Part shown: positions 7,918 through 16,326 of the stretch, piece by piece
Numbering within the stretch: the first letter of the stretch is position 1
Layout of the letters: each line of letters starts with the position of its first letter
Source: an uncultured Dehalococcoidia bacterium
GTDB taxonomy: Bacteria > Chloroflexota > Dehalococcoidia > Lucifugimonadales > GCA-2712585
DNA length: 64,000 bases
NCBI GenBank assembly: GCA_951812825.1
Contig: OX638324.1
Location: 1,735,141-1,799,140, forward strand
Reading direction: 5' to 3'
Notes under the pieces: model-generated
Told to the model about the DNA's origin: nothing
Databases searched by the model: none
The model's input: the letters and a program-made list of their open reading frames with translations, nothing else
Translations under genes and position numbers: made by a program

Positions 7918-8014
7918 TGGCGGGAGTGGGAGGGAGTCGAACCCTCCCATCCCGGTTGTGACGGGATACAACGGATTTGAAGTCCGCAGGAGCCACCGGG
8001 CCCCATCCACTCCC
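7918..8014 (-). tRNA. selC: tRNA-Sec (anticodon UCA)
   Basis: On the minus strand the gene starts GGGAGTGG and ends CCACTCCC-G-CCA, an 8-bp acceptor stem with encoded CCA (7918-7920). The T arm is GAGGG-TTCGACT-CCCTC (5 bp), giving the 8+5 architecture of bacterial tRNA-Sec. The anticodon arm reads GCGGA-CTTCAAA-TCCGT with UCA in the loop, as in E. coli selC, and there is a long variable arm (ATCCCGTCACAACCGGGAT). It would be charged with serine, converted to selenocysteine by SelA and delivered by SelB; neither gene is in this window. It follows trxA on the same strand after 90 bases. Confidence 0.93.
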
Positions 8015-8104
8015 GAAAATCGTCAATTGCCGCCCCATCTTCACCGACGGGACGCTATGTCATCCCCCGCGCCGAATCCACAACCCGGCGCGGAGCGAAG
8101 TTAG

Positions 8105-8434
8105 CTAACCGGCCAGCGCCGCCTCAATCTTCTTCCTCAGCTGCCCCTTCGGCACCGCGCCCACAATTTGTTCCACCGGCTTGCCGCCCTTGAAGATCAG
8201 CAGCGCCGGAATGCTGCGAATCCCGTACGTCACCGCCGTAATCGGGCTGGAATCCACGTCCACCTTTGCGAAGTCCATCACCCCGTCCATCTCCTCCGCC
8301 AGCTCGTCCACAATTGGGGAAATCATCTTGCAGGGCACGCACCACTCCGCCCAGAAATCCACCAGTACGGGGAGCTCAGCCTCCACTACCTTCTCATTGA
8401 ATTCAGCATCGTTCACCGCAAAGGGTTTCGCCAT
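8105..8434 (-). CDS. trxA: Thioredoxin
   Basis: About 109 residues with the thioredoxin fold and the active site VDFWAEWCVPCKM (W-C-x-P-C; V replaces the usual G), the cis-proline region IRSIPALLIFKGG and a C-terminal helix KGQLRKKIEAALAG. A general cytoplasmic dithiol reductant. The ATG at 8434 (MAKPFAVND) follows a GGAGG-like site; the frame is open 11 codons further. It directly precedes selC and uses cysteine, not selenocysteine. Confidence 0.93.
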   Translation of the reverse strand: MAKPFAVNDAEFNEKVVEAELPVLVDFWAEWCVPCKMISPIVDELAEEMDGVMDFAKVDVDSSPITAVTYGIRSIPALLIFKGGKPVEQIVGAVPKGQLRKKIEAALAG

Positions 8435-8593
8435 CGGTTCCTCCAGTGTAAGGTTTAATGTATACATCTTCAGCGGGGTATGCGTCCCCTCTGATATTTC
8501 AGTTTATACCCACGCTAGCCATCGGTCAACGAGACGGCGAATGTGAAGCCAAGTGAGCGAGAGTAGAATCACACATTGTTGAAAAGCTCTAGA

Positions 8594-10420
8594 ATGACGG
8601 GAAGAACGGGCCTCCTTGGCCGGAAACTCCGCCTGCGCCCCGACTCCTGGGGACGGCTTGGCGAAGCGACCTGTGTCGTCGAAGGCCACCGCGTCTTCGT
8701 CTTCGGCGCCATCCCCGGCGAGGAAGTCATCGCCGAAGTCTTCCGCGAAAGAAGACACTACGTCGCCGCCCGCGTCCTGGAAGTCGTCGAACCCTCTCCC
8801 CACCGCGTCGACCCTCCCTGCCCGTACTTCGGCCCCTGCACCGGCTGCCAGTGGCAGCACGTGGACTACGACGCACAGCTCCGGTACAAGTCCGACGCCG
8901 TAATCGACGCCCTCCAACGCGTCGGCGGCTTCGCCAATCCTCCTGTCGAGTCGATAGTCCCCTCCCCCGACCAACTTGGCTATCGCAACCACGCCCGCTT
9001 CACCGTCGGCGAGCACGGCTCCCTGGGCTTCGTTAACCGCGAGACCCGCCAACACGTAACCGTCGAAGAGTGCATGTTAATGGACCCAGGCGTCAACCAG
9101 GTCCTGCAGCAGCTCCAGGGCCGCTGCGACGAGACCACCCAGCTCTCCGTACGTTGGGGCGTCAATACCGACGACTACCTCGTCCAACCCACTCTTAAGG
9201 AGGCCGACGTTCCCGTAGCCACCGGCCAGAAAACCTACGCGGAGTCCCTACGCGGTCGCACCTTCCGCATCGCCTCACCCTCCTTCTTCCAGGTCAACAT
9301 CAGGCAATTGGAACGACTGGTGGACCTTGTGAAGGAAGGGTTGAAGCTCTCCGGCAACGAAACCCTCGTCGACGCCTATGCCGGCGTGGGCACCTTCGCC
9401 CTGCTGCTCGCCCCCTACGCCAAGCGAATTATCGCCATCGAAGATTCCCCCGCTGCCGTCGAAGACGCCAAAGCCAACGCCGACGGACTCCCCAACGTCG
9501 AGTTCCTCCTCGGCCGCACCGAAGAAGCCCTCCCCCAACTTCAAGCGTCGCCCGACGGCGTCATCCTCGATCCCTCCCGCAAGGGCTGCCACCCCTCGGC
9601 TCTCAAGTCCCTCGCCGGCCTCAAGCCTCGACGTGTGGTCTACGTATCCTGCGACCCCGCAACCCTCGCCCGCGACCTGAAAATCCTCTGCAGGGACGTT
9701 TTCTTCCTGGAGAGCGTCACCCCCCTCGACATGTTCCCCCAGACCCACCACGTCGAATGCGTCGCCGTCCTGACCCTTCGCCGCCCTCTGGACGACCTGC
9801 TTCTGGCCTCTTCTTCCCCCCGTCGCCGACACCTGATTACATACCTCGAAGTACCCTTCGAAGCCATAACGCCCGACGTCGAAGAGGGCGCGGAGCCGGG
9901 AGAATCTCCCGAAGACACCGTCCTCCGCCTGGCTCTCGCTAAGGCCCGGGCCGCCGCAGACCGTCACCCCAACGGCCCCGTCGTCGGAGCCGATACCCTC
10001 GTCGTCCTGGAGGGTCGCGCCCTCGGCAAACCCGCCGACCCCTCCCAGGCTCGTCAAATGCTCATGAGCCTCCGCGGAAGCGCCCACCGCGTCTTGACGG
10101 GCGTTGCCGTCGTTGACGGCGATTCAGGTAACTTCCGCATCTCTCTATGCGAAAGCCGCGTCCTGATGAGAAACTACTCCGCGTCCGAAATCGACCAGTA
10201 TATCGCCTCAGGCAGCCCCTTCGACAAAGCGGGCGGCTACGGAGTCCAGGACCAGACCCTCAATCCCGTCGCCCGCGTCGATGGATGCCGCGCAAACGTC
10301 ATCGGACTTCCCCTATGCACCATGGCCCGCCTGCTCAGGGACTTGCGGTTCAACGTGGAGTCCCTCTCCCTCCCCGCCGAATGCCGGCGGCACCTTCGCA
10401 AACAAGGGAAAAAGGAATGA
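8594..10420 (+). CDS. Fused 23S rRNA uracil methyltransferase (RlmD/RumA type) and Maf-type nucleotide pyrophosphatase
   Basis: One 608-residue frame joins two normally separate enzymes. Residues 1-400 are a TrmA/RlmD-type RNA (uracil-5) methyltransferase: a TRAM-like start, Fe-S cysteines CPYFGPCTGC (about 75-84), SAM motif DAYAGVGTFALLLA and nucleophile VSCDPATLARDL. From about 405 a full Maf domain follows: LLLASSSPRRRHLI, VVGADTLVVLEGRALGKP, GGYGVQD. Maf proteins hydrolyse non-canonical or pyrimidine NTPs. No stop or frameshift is visible at the junction. An upstream TTG at 8576 is an alternative start. The tatA start overlaps its stop. Confidence 0.88.
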   Translation: MTGRTGLLGRKLRLRPDSWGRLGEATCVVEGHRVFVFGAIPGEEVIAEVFRERRHYVAARVLEVVEPSPHRVDPPCPYFGPCTGCQWQHVDYDAQLRYKSDAVIDALQRVGGFANPPVESIVPSPDQLGYRNHARFTVGEHGSLGFVNRETRQHVTVEECMLMDPGVNQVLQQLQGRCDETTQLSVRWGVNTDDYLVQPTLKEADVPVATGQKTYAESLRGRTFRIASPSFFQVNIRQLERLVDLVKEGLKLSGNETLVDAYAGVGTFALLLAPYAKRIIAIEDSPAAVEDAKANADGLPNVEFLLGRTEEALPQLQASPDGVILDPSRKGCHPSALKSLAGLKPRRVVYVSCDPATLARDLKILCRDVFFLESVTPLDMFPQTHHVECVAVLTLRRPLDDLLLASSSPRRRHLITYLEVPFEAITPDVEEGAEPGESPEDTVLRLALAKARAAADRHPNGPVVGADTLVVLEGRALGKPADPSQARQMLMSLRGSAHRVLTGVAVVDGDSGNFRISLCESRVLMRNYSASEIDQYIASGSPFDKAGGYGVQDQTLNPVARVDGCRANVIGLPLCTMARLLRDLRFNVESLSLPAECRRHLRKQGKKE

Positions 10421-10629
10421 ATTTCTTTGGTATTGGCGGCATGGAGCTTATCGTCATCTTGCTCCTCGCCTTCATCATTCTCGGCCCGCGGCAGCTTATC
10501 AGCGTGGCCAAGGGTCTGGGCAAGACGATTTCGGAACTGCGGAACGCCATGAACCAGTTCACCCGCCTGCTGGATGACGATGACGACGACCGGAAGGGTG
10601 CACCTCCTCAGGCGAAGGACCGCCCGTGA
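10417..10629 (+). CDS. tatA: TatA/TatB-type twin-arginine translocase subunit
   Basis: 70 residues: a short N-terminal hydrophobic helix (MELIVILLLAFIILGPRQL), an amphipathic helix (ISVAKGLGKTISELRNAMNQF) and an acidic tail with five aspartates in a row (DDDDD). This is the one-TM plan of TatA/TatB, which forms the export pore or receptor with TatC. The ATG overlaps the upstream stop (ATGA) and its own end overlaps the tatC start, so three genes are coupled. The conserved GPRQL resembles the TatB GP element; I cannot decide between A and B. Confidence 0.88.
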   Translation: MNFFGIGGMELIVILLLAFIILGPRQLISVAKGLGKTISELRNAMNQFTRLLDDDDDDRKGAPPQAKDRP

Positions 10630-11363
10630 GCCAGGCCCCCTTCCAGAGCCACCTGCTCGAACTCCGCAAAAGGCTGATGATTTCGGCCCTTGCGATCATA
10701 GTCACCACCATCGCAGCCTTCGTCTTCCATCGCTGGATAATTGACTTCCTCCTCCTCCCCGCCGATACCCTCACCGAGGAGCCTGGCCGCCTGGTATTCA
10801 TCGACGTTTTGGAACCCTTCGGCGTTGCCATGAAGGTCTCCATCGTCACGGGGATTGTGCTGGCCCTTCCCATAGTCCTGTCACAGATAATCCTCTTCGT
10901 TTCTCCCGGCCTGACCTCCCGCGAAAAACGCTACCTCTACGCCTTCCTCCCCGCCGTGCTCCTCGCCTTCGCCGCCGGCGCCGCCTTCGGATACCTGGTC
11001 CTCATCCCCCCCGCCATCAACTTCCTCATCAACTTCGGCGGCAATATCGCCGAGCCTACCGTTCGAATCAGCAGCTACGTCAACCTCATGACCATGCTCC
11101 TCTTCTGGATGGGCGTGGTCTTTGAAACCCCCCTTGTCATGCTGATCCTCGCCCGCTTTGGCGTCGTCTCAGCCGCTGGCTTCGCCCGGTGGCGACGCCA
11201 TTGGATAGTCGTGGCCTTCGTCCTGGGCGCCCTCATCACACCCACCTTCGACCCCATAAACCAGTCCCTCGTCGCCATACCCCTCATAGTCCTCTACGAA
11301 CTTGGCATCCTCCTCTCCAAACTCGTTGGCCGCAAGCCCGCCACTTCCCCCGAACAAGAATAG
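10626..11363 (+). CDS. tatC: Sec-independent protein translocase TatC
   Basis: 245 residues with six hydrophobic segments and the TatC N-terminus (SHLLELRKRLMISALAI), followed by LIFVSPGLTSREKRYLYAF-like cytoplasmic loop (seen as SPGLTSREKRYLYAF) and the P-rich VLIPPAINFLINFG. TatC recognises twin-arginine signal peptides in the membrane. GTG start overlapping the tatA stop (GTGA). It ends an operon beginning with the RlmD-Maf gene. Confidence 0.93.
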   Translation: MSQAPFQSHLLELRKRLMISALAIIVTTIAAFVFHRWIIDFLLLPADTLTEEPGRLVFIDVLEPFGVAMKVSIVTGIVLALPIVLSQIILFVSPGLTSREKRYLYAFLPAVLLAFAAGAAFGYLVLIPPAINFLINFGGNIAEPTVRISSYVNLMTMLLFWMGVVFETPLVMLILARFGVVSAAGFARWRRHWIVVAFVLGALITPTFDPINQSLVAIPLIVLYELGILLSKLVGRKPATSPEQE

Positions 11364-11424
11364 ATCTGGTAGACAATTCCTTCCCCTGGCCGGGAAGGTG
11401 GCATGGCAATTGATCCCTTACGTA

Positions 11425-11455
11425 TCGATGGGGGAAGGTTAGTATGGAGGGTGAT
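11425..11455. repeat. Dispersed repeat family 1, partial unit
   Basis: GATGGGGGAAGGTTAG followed by TATGGAGGGTGAT matches the right half of the units at 2134 and 45163. The left arm is replaced by a separate small hairpin, CTTCCCCTGGCCGGGAAGG, at 11381-11399. Confidence 0.5.
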
Positions 11456-11490
11456 TCTCGTTGAGTTCGTGAACCCATACTCCCCAAACC

Positions 11491-11514
11491 AAAAAGCCCC
11501 CCGAAACGGGGGGC
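11491..11514 (-). terminator. Rho-independent terminator of the minus-strand tatA
   Basis: A perfect 8-bp stem GCCCCCCG/CGGGGGGC with an AAA loop is followed, in the minus-strand direction, by TTTTT. It lies 25 bases beyond the stop of the converging tatA gene at 11539 and may also block readthrough from tatC. Confidence 0.8.
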
Positions 11515-11538
11515 CCGACCAACGTAGACGAATGACGC

Positions 11539-11745
11539 CTACTTCTTTGTTTCCGCTTCCTCCGAGACCTCCACCGAAGCCTCCTCAACCTTCTCTTCAG
11601 GCTTGCTCTCGCCCGTCACTCCCCGCTTGAACGCCGAAATCCCCTTCCCCAGGGCAGAGCCTATCTCCGGTACACGTCCGGCCCCGAATATCACCAGCAC
11701 AATGGCCAGGATGATTCCCAATTCCAACGGTCCTAGCTTTGGCAT
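11539..11745 (-). CDS. tatA: TatA-type twin-arginine translocase subunit (second copy)
   Basis: 68 residues with the TatA plan: hydrophobic helix ([20 protein letters not shown]), the conserved [10 protein letters not shown] hinge, amphipathic helix ([15 protein letters not shown]) and a Glu/Lys-rich tail. The F-G-x-x-(K/R)-(L/V)-P-E motif is closer to canonical TatA than the copy at 10417. It is transcribed towards tatC and ends in its own terminator, so it is regulated separately. Confidence 0.9.
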   Translation of the reverse strand: MPKLGPLELGIILAIVLVIFGAGRVPEIGSALGKGISAFKRGVTGESKPEEKVEEASVEVSEEAETKK

Positions 11746-12044
11746 GGGGCCTCCCTATCAGTGAAATGATTACTCCAAAGAATACCACGCCCCGTCCAAC
11801 CCGTTCAATGCACCTCGACATCCAAATCCCCACCTCCTTCCCGTTCCCCAATAACCACATCCGGCCCACCCGATTCACAGCCGACCCTCTATAATTCCGC
11901 CTCAATTCCAGCCGCACGCACCACTATTTCCAGATTCTCCCATCTTAATAGTATCAGGGGGCCTTCTAACCGCCCCAGACACCTATCCGCCAATCTCCTC
12001 CCCTATGCTACACTTATCAATAACACTTACCCGGTCGGAGAAAA
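11746..12044. other. Divergent intergenic region between tatA and nadE
   Basis: No gene is seen. The stretch holds the start regions of both flanking genes and is richer in AT than its surroundings near 11760 and 12010. No clear repeat or palindrome was noticed. Confidence 0.4.
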
Positions 12045-13757
12045 ATGCGCACCCTTCGCGTCGCCCTCGCCCAGATGAACTCTGTTGTCGGAGACTTGAA
12101 CGGCAACGTTCAGCGTATCCTGCAATTCATTGACCAGGCCCGTGCCGTGGGCGCCGACGTTGTCGCCTTCCCGGAGATGGCCGTAACCGGCTACCCCGCC
12201 GAAGACCTTCTCTTCCGCACCGCCTTCCTCCACGACAATGTGGAAGCTGTCTATCAGGCCGTTGATGAGACCCATGGCCTTGCAGCAGTAATCGGCTACG
12301 CTCACCCCCTTGGCGGCCGCGTCTACAACGCCGCAGCCATCGGCGCCCAGGGCCGCCTGGCCGGCCTGTACCGCAAGCACCGCCTGCCCACCTACGGCGT
12401 CTTCGACGAAGACAGGTACTTCCATTCCGGCGGCAGCTTCCCCGTCTTCAGAATCGGCGGAGTCCGCGTGGGCGTGAACATCTGCGAAGACATCTGGTTC
12501 GCCGATGGCCCCACTGCTCGCCAGTGCAGCGCCGGCGCCGAGGTCATCATCAACATCAGCGCATCCCCCTACCACATGGACAAACAGCGGGAGCGGGAAG
12601 ACATTGTCAGAAGCGCCGCAATAGACAACGGCGTCCACGTGGCCTACGTCAACGCCGTCGGCGGACAGGATGAACTTGTCTTCGACGGCGCCAGTCTGGT
12701 CTTCGACCCTTGCGGCAATCTCATCGCCCGCGCAAGAGAGTTCGAGGAAGACCTCCTAGTCGTGGACCTGCACCTCCCCAATGAGCGGCCCCTTCCACCC
12801 ATCGACTTCCAGGATTCGACGGCCAGCTCAGTCATTCACGTGTCCGGCGCCTATAACGGGGACCGCCCTCCTCTGGATGAGACGACAATCGCTCCCGTCT
12901 TGAAAGGCTCTTCCGAAGTCTACAGCGCTCTCGTCGTCGGCACCCGCGACTACGTCAGGAAGAACGGCTTCTCCAAAGTCCTCGTGGGACTCTCCGGCGG
13001 CATCGACTCCGCCCTCACAGCCTGCGTCGGCGCCGACGCCCTCGGCCCGGAGAACGTCAAGGTCGTCGCCATGCCCTCCCGTTTCTCCAGCGAAGGCAGT
13101 CTGCTGGACGCCGCCGCCCTCGCCGACAACCTCGGCCTTGAGATGCTGACTATCCCCATTGAAGACGGACATCAGGCCATGCTCAACATGCTGTCGCCGG
13201 CTTTCCGCGGCACCCAGGACGGCGTTGCCGAGGAAAACCTCCAGGCCAGACTGCGCGGTAATTTACTGATGGCCCTCTCCAACAAGTTCGGCTGGCTCGT
13301 CCTCATCACCGGCAACAAGAGCGAGATGGCCATGGGCTACGCCACTCTGTACGGCGACATGGCGGGCGGATTTGCCGTCCTCAAGGACGTGCCGAAGACC
13401 CTCGTCTACGAACTGTGCCGGTGGCGCAACGAGAACGGCTCGCCCACTAACGTCATCCCCCGGGAAATCATCGAAAAGCCTCCCAGCGCCGAGCTGCGCC
13501 CCGACCAGAAGGACGAAGATTCCCTCCCCCCTTACGACGTCCTGGACGGCGTCCTCCAAGCCTACGTCGAGGAAGACAAGAGCTATGCGGACATTGTGTC
13601 CCTCGGCTACGACCCCGAAACCGTCCGACAGGTCATGTCCGCCGTCGACCGGAACGAATACAAGCGGCGCCAGTCCCCGCCCGGCGTGAAAATCACCGGC
13701 AAGGCCTTCGGCAAAGACCGCCGCCTCCCCATCGTCAACGGCTACCGCCAGTTCTAA
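12045..13757 (+). CDS. nadE: Glutamine-dependent NAD+ synthetase
   Basis: 570 residues. The first half is a carbon-nitrogen hydrolase (glutaminase) with the Glu-Lys-Cys triad in FPEMAVTGYPAEDLLF, LYRKHRLPTYGVFDE and VGVNICEDIWF. The second half is the synthetase with the P-loop VGLSGGIDSALT (about residue 320) and ITGNKSEMAMGYATLYGDM. It amidates nicotinate adenine dinucleotide using ammonia channelled from glutamine. The ATG follows a GGAG site. Length and motifs are complete. It stands alone between tatA and the three-Cys gene. Confidence 0.95.
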   Translation: MRTLRVALAQMNSVVGDLNGNVQRILQFIDQARAVGADVVAFPEMAVTGYPAEDLLFRTAFLHDNVEAVYQAVDETHGLAAVIGYAHPLGGRVYNAAAIGAQGRLAGLYRKHRLPTYGVFDEDRYFHSGGSFPVFRIGGVRVGVNICEDIWFADGPTARQCSAGAEVIINISASPYHMDKQREREDIVRSAAIDNGVHVAYVNAVGGQDELVFDGASLVFDPCGNLIARAREFEEDLLVVDLHLPNERPLPPIDFQDSTASSVIHVSGAYNGDRPPLDETTIAPVLKGSSEVYSALVVGTRDYVRKNGFSKVLVGLSGGIDSALTACVGADALGPENVKVVAMPSRFSSEGSLLDAAALADNLGLEMLTIPIEDGHQAMLNMLSPAFRGTQDGVAEENLQARLRGNLLMALSNKFGWLVLITGNKSEMAMGYATLYGDMAGGFAVLKDVPKTLVYELCRWRNENGSPTNVIPREIIEKPPSAELRPDQKDEDSLPPYDVLDGVLQAYVEEDKSYADIVSLGYDPETVRQVMSAVDRNEYKRRQSPPGVKITGKAFGKDRRLPIVNGYRQF

Positions 13758-13907
13758 CTCCCCCTTCCTCTGGTCGAGCCGCCGTTCTTGATACTCCAGG
13801 GCAACACACCCTGACCGTCCCAAACCTCTCTCATCCCATAAATACAGGTGTTGACAGCGCACGACCATCCATGCAAACATCAGTTTCTGCAAGAGAGGTT
13901 ATGTTGT

Positions 13908-14663
13908 ATGTCATCGACAATCGAGTGGACGGATGAGACTTGGAACCCAGTAACGGGCTGCACTCGCGTGTCCCCGGGCTGTGACAACTGCTACATGTTT
14001 GCGCTCTACCCCCGCTTACGTGCAATGGGTGTTCACGGCTACGAAGCTGCCCCGGACGAAATTCAACTCCTTCACGAACGTTTGGATGCTCCCCTCCACT
14101 GGGCAAAGCCCCGCCACGTCTTCGTCAACAGCATGTCCGATGTCTTCCACCCCGAAGTCCCTTTCGAATTCGTCACCGGCATTTTCGATGTCATGGAACA
14201 AGCGACTCGTCGCGGCCACATTTTTCAGGTTCTCACCAAGCGTCCAGGCAGAGCTGTAGCCTGGTGGGACCAAAACCGGACTCGCTATGACAACGAATGG
14301 CCTGCGGGCGTATGGATTGGCACCTCCGTGGAAAGCCAGAAATACGCCCCCCGGATTACCGTGCTCGCTCGAATCCCCGCACCCACCCGCTTCGTCTCCG
14401 CCGAACCCCTCCTCGAAGCGGTCGACCTAAGCCCGTGGCTCAATAACGGTGATCTTCATTGGGTAATAGTCGGCGGCGAAAGCGGTCGCTCCGCCCGTCC
14501 CATGCACCTGGACTGGGCAAGAACCATACGAGACCAGACTTTAGAAGCAAATGCAGCCTTCTTCCTCAAACAACTCGGCGGCAAACGAGGCAAACGCTCC
14601 GGCACTCAAGCCCTCCTAGACGGCCAAACCTGGACTCAAATGCCCGCCGCGGCGGCAAATTAA
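13908..14663 (+). CDS. Three-Cys-motif protein of the phage Gp37/Gp68 (DUF5131) family
   Basis: About 251 residues. The start at 13908 follows an AGAGAGG site and gives the family's N-terminus: IEWTDETWNPVTGC-x6-C-x2-C, with Cys18, Cys25 and Cys28, then YMFALYPRLR. Downstream VFVNSMSDVFHPEV, QVLTKRPGRA, GTSVESQKYAPRI and WVIVGGESGRSARPM are typical of the family, which has a radical-SAM-like look but unproven chemistry. The frame extends 20 codons upstream to a TTG. The stop is separated by one base from the next gene, its usual partner TcmP. Found in phages and bacteria; function unknown. Confidence 0.85.
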   Translation: MSSTIEWTDETWNPVTGCTRVSPGCDNCYMFALYPRLRAMGVHGYEAAPDEIQLLHERLDAPLHWAKPRHVFVNSMSDVFHPEVPFEFVTGIFDVMEQATRRGHIFQVLTKRPGRAVAWWDQNRTRYDNEWPAGVWIGTSVESQKYAPRITVLARIPAPTRFVSAEPLLEAVDLSPWLNNGDLHWVIVGGESGRSARPMHLDWARTIRDQTLEANAAFFLKQLGGKRGKRSGTQALLDGQTWTQMPAAAAN

Positions 14664-14664
14664 G

Positions 14665-15501
14665 TTGTCCACTCATCGATTCGGCGGTCCCTGGACCGAG
14701 GAGAAGCTGGCGATTCTTCGCGCCTATCTTGATGCATACACTACTGCCCTGAAGAACCAACGATTCACTTTGATTTACGTTGATGCATTCGCCGGCCCTG
14801 GTTCATATGCTGAATTTGTGGACGAATACGCCGAGTTCCACGAATTCCGCCGCGGCTCCCCGATGATTGCCTTAGAGATTGTAGACAGACCCTTTGATAG
14901 GTTGGTTTTCATCGAGAAAGATGCGAAGGCAGCAGGGGATTTGATGACGCTTTCAAACACGTATCGAGGACGCAATATCACAGTCCTTCATGGAGATGCC
15001 AACGACGAAATCCCTAAGTTTTGCAACGAGATTGAAGCATTCGATCGGGCCGTTGTTTTCCTAGATCCGTATGCAACTGAAGTCTATTGGCCGACCGTAG
15101 AGGCAATCGCAAAGACCAATAAGATTGACTGCTGGATTCTCTTTCCGCGTATGGCCGTCACTCGATTGATGCCAACAGATAGGGAACCCAGAGAAGCGTG
15201 GAAAGAGCAGCTAAATCGCATCTTTGGTGGACTCGAATATTGGATGGAGGGATATCAGGACTCTTACCAGATTTCCTTATTCAGCACTGAACCCGGGCAA
15301 GAACGAACATGGAGCAGCGAGCAAATTGCGGCAAGATATAAGGAGAGGTTGGGCACTGTATTCCACAAAGTCGCCCAATCTTCACGAACCCTAAGAAACT
15401 CAAGAAACGTCCCATTATTTGAACTCTTCTTTGCCGCAGGTAACCCAAGGGGTGCGCCAATAGAGGTGCAAATTGCAGACCATATTTTGAAGAACCTGTA
15501 A
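14665..15501 (+). CDS. tcmP: Three-Cys-motif partner protein TcmP
   Basis: 278 residues matching the TcmP family: FGGPWTEEKLAILRAYLDAY at the N-terminus, LIYVDAFAGPGSY (a nucleotide- or SAM-binding type loop), LVFIEKD, VLHGDANDEI and AVVFLDPYATEVYW. The DAFAGPGSY and DPY elements suggest an N6-adenine or related methyltransferase fold, which is inference. Start TTG at 14665, one base after the partner's stop. Codon use is visibly more AT-rich than in neighbours (for example GATTTGATGACGCTTTC), in contrast to the partner gene, hinting at transfer. Confidence 0.85.
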   Translation: MSTHRFGGPWTEEKLAILRAYLDAYTTALKNQRFTLIYVDAFAGPGSYAEFVDEYAEFHEFRRGSPMIALEIVDRPFDRLVFIEKDAKAAGDLMTLSNTYRGRNITVLHGDANDEIPKFCNEIEAFDRAVVFLDPYATEVYWPTVEAIAKTNKIDCWILFPRMAVTRLMPTDREPREAWKEQLNRIFGGLEYWMEGYQDSYQISLFSTEPGQERTWSSEQIAARYKERLGTVFHKVAQSSRTLRNSRNVPLFELFFAAGNPRGAPIEVQIADHILKNL

Positions 15502-15575
15502 TGTAACTACACCCCCTTCCCCCTCCCCTCACCCCGTGTTAACATCCACCTAACCCTATCCCCCGGAGGTGCCCT

Positions 15576-16160
15576 ATGGCCGCCGTCAAGTATTCCCTCG
15601 AAGAATTCATCCAGGACATGGACGCCCTTCTCGCCAAAACCACCGACCAGCAGCGTATCTTCAACGAAGGCTCAACCTATCTGGATCGCCTAATCCGCAA
15701 CCCGGAGGCCATCCCGGAGGAGTACCGCCGCCCCCTCGGCCGCGGCCCCCGCGCCCGCCACGGCAGCTACAAGCTCCACCAGGGCGAAAACGGCCTCGCA
15801 ATCTCCTCCGTCATCTGGGGCCCCGGCGACCACATCGGCCCCCACGACCACCGCACCTGGGGCATGATCGGCGTCATGGAAAACGTCCTCGCCGAGACCC
15901 GCTTCCGTCGCCTCGACGACCGTTCCAACGAGGAATACGCCGTCCTGGAAAAGGACCGCGTCGCCCTCTCCAAGCCCGGCGAAATCTCCCTCCTCATTCC
16001 TGAAGTGGACGAAATTCACCAGATCGACAACGAGACCCACCTGCCCACCGTCGAGATCCACGTCTACGGCAGGTCCCTGGAAGGTCTCCAGAGGTCCAAG
16101 TTCGACCTCAAAACCGGCCGCGTTCACTCCTACGTCTCCGGCAAGGCCAACAACGAATAA
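15576..16160 (+). CDS. Cysteine dioxygenase-type cupin (thiol dioxygenase family)
   Basis: 194 residues of the CDO_I/predicted metal-dependent cupin group. The metal ligands are visible in GPGDHIGPHDHRTWGMIG (His-x-His) and a later His in VEIHVYGRSLEG. These enzymes oxidise small thiols such as cysteine or 3-mercaptopropionate to sulfinates with Fe(II) and O2; substrate here is unknown. Good GGAGG site 10 bases before the ATG. A four-domain rhodanese gene follows on the same strand after 166 bases, which supports a role in organosulfur breakdown. Confidence 0.8.
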   Translation: MAAVKYSLEEFIQDMDALLAKTTDQQRIFNEGSTYLDRLIRNPEAIPEEYRRPLGRGPRARHGSYKLHQGENGLAISSVIWGPGDHIGPHDHRTWGMIGVMENVLAETRFRRLDDRSNEEYAVLEKDRVALSKPGEISLLIPEVDEIHQIDNETHLPTVEIHVYGRSLEGLQRSKFDLKTGRVHSYVSGKANNE

Positions 16161-16189
16161 CCCCCCTCTTCTCCCTTCCCCCTCCATCC

Positions 16190-16229
16190 ACATGTCATTC
16201 TGAGGAGGCCTCGCGACGAAGAATCTCGC
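16190..16229. repeat. Dispersed intergenic repeat, family 2 (GTCATTCTGAGGAGGC...GAAGAATCTCG)
   Basis: The unit reads ATGTCATTCTGAGGAGGCC then CGCGACGAAGAATCTCG. A near-identical unit is at 53767-53805 and a diverged one (TTTCATCCTGAGCGCAGTCG) at 17926-17960, all between genes. Confidence 0.65.
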
Positions 16230-16262
16230 CCCCGAATCCGACCCGCTCCCCCCATCAACCCT

Positions 16263-16288
16263 GAGGGCCGCTTCGCGAACCGCCGCTC
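16263..16288. repeat. Dispersed repeat family 3, diverged unit
   Basis: GGCCGCTTCGCGAACCGCC shares the TTCGCGAACCGC core with the perfect palindrome at 7833-7862, but its arms no longer match. Confidence 0.45.
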
Positions 16289-16326
16289 CTCGCCGCGCCA
16301 TCCCTGTACCTTTCTAAGGAGAAAAA

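Noticed and set aside
13908-14663. Radical-SAM enzyme assignment for the three-Cys protein
   Set aside because: The spacing is C-x6-C-x2-C, not C-x3-C-x2-C, and no SAM-binding GGE-type motif is placed convincingly, so only the family name is used.
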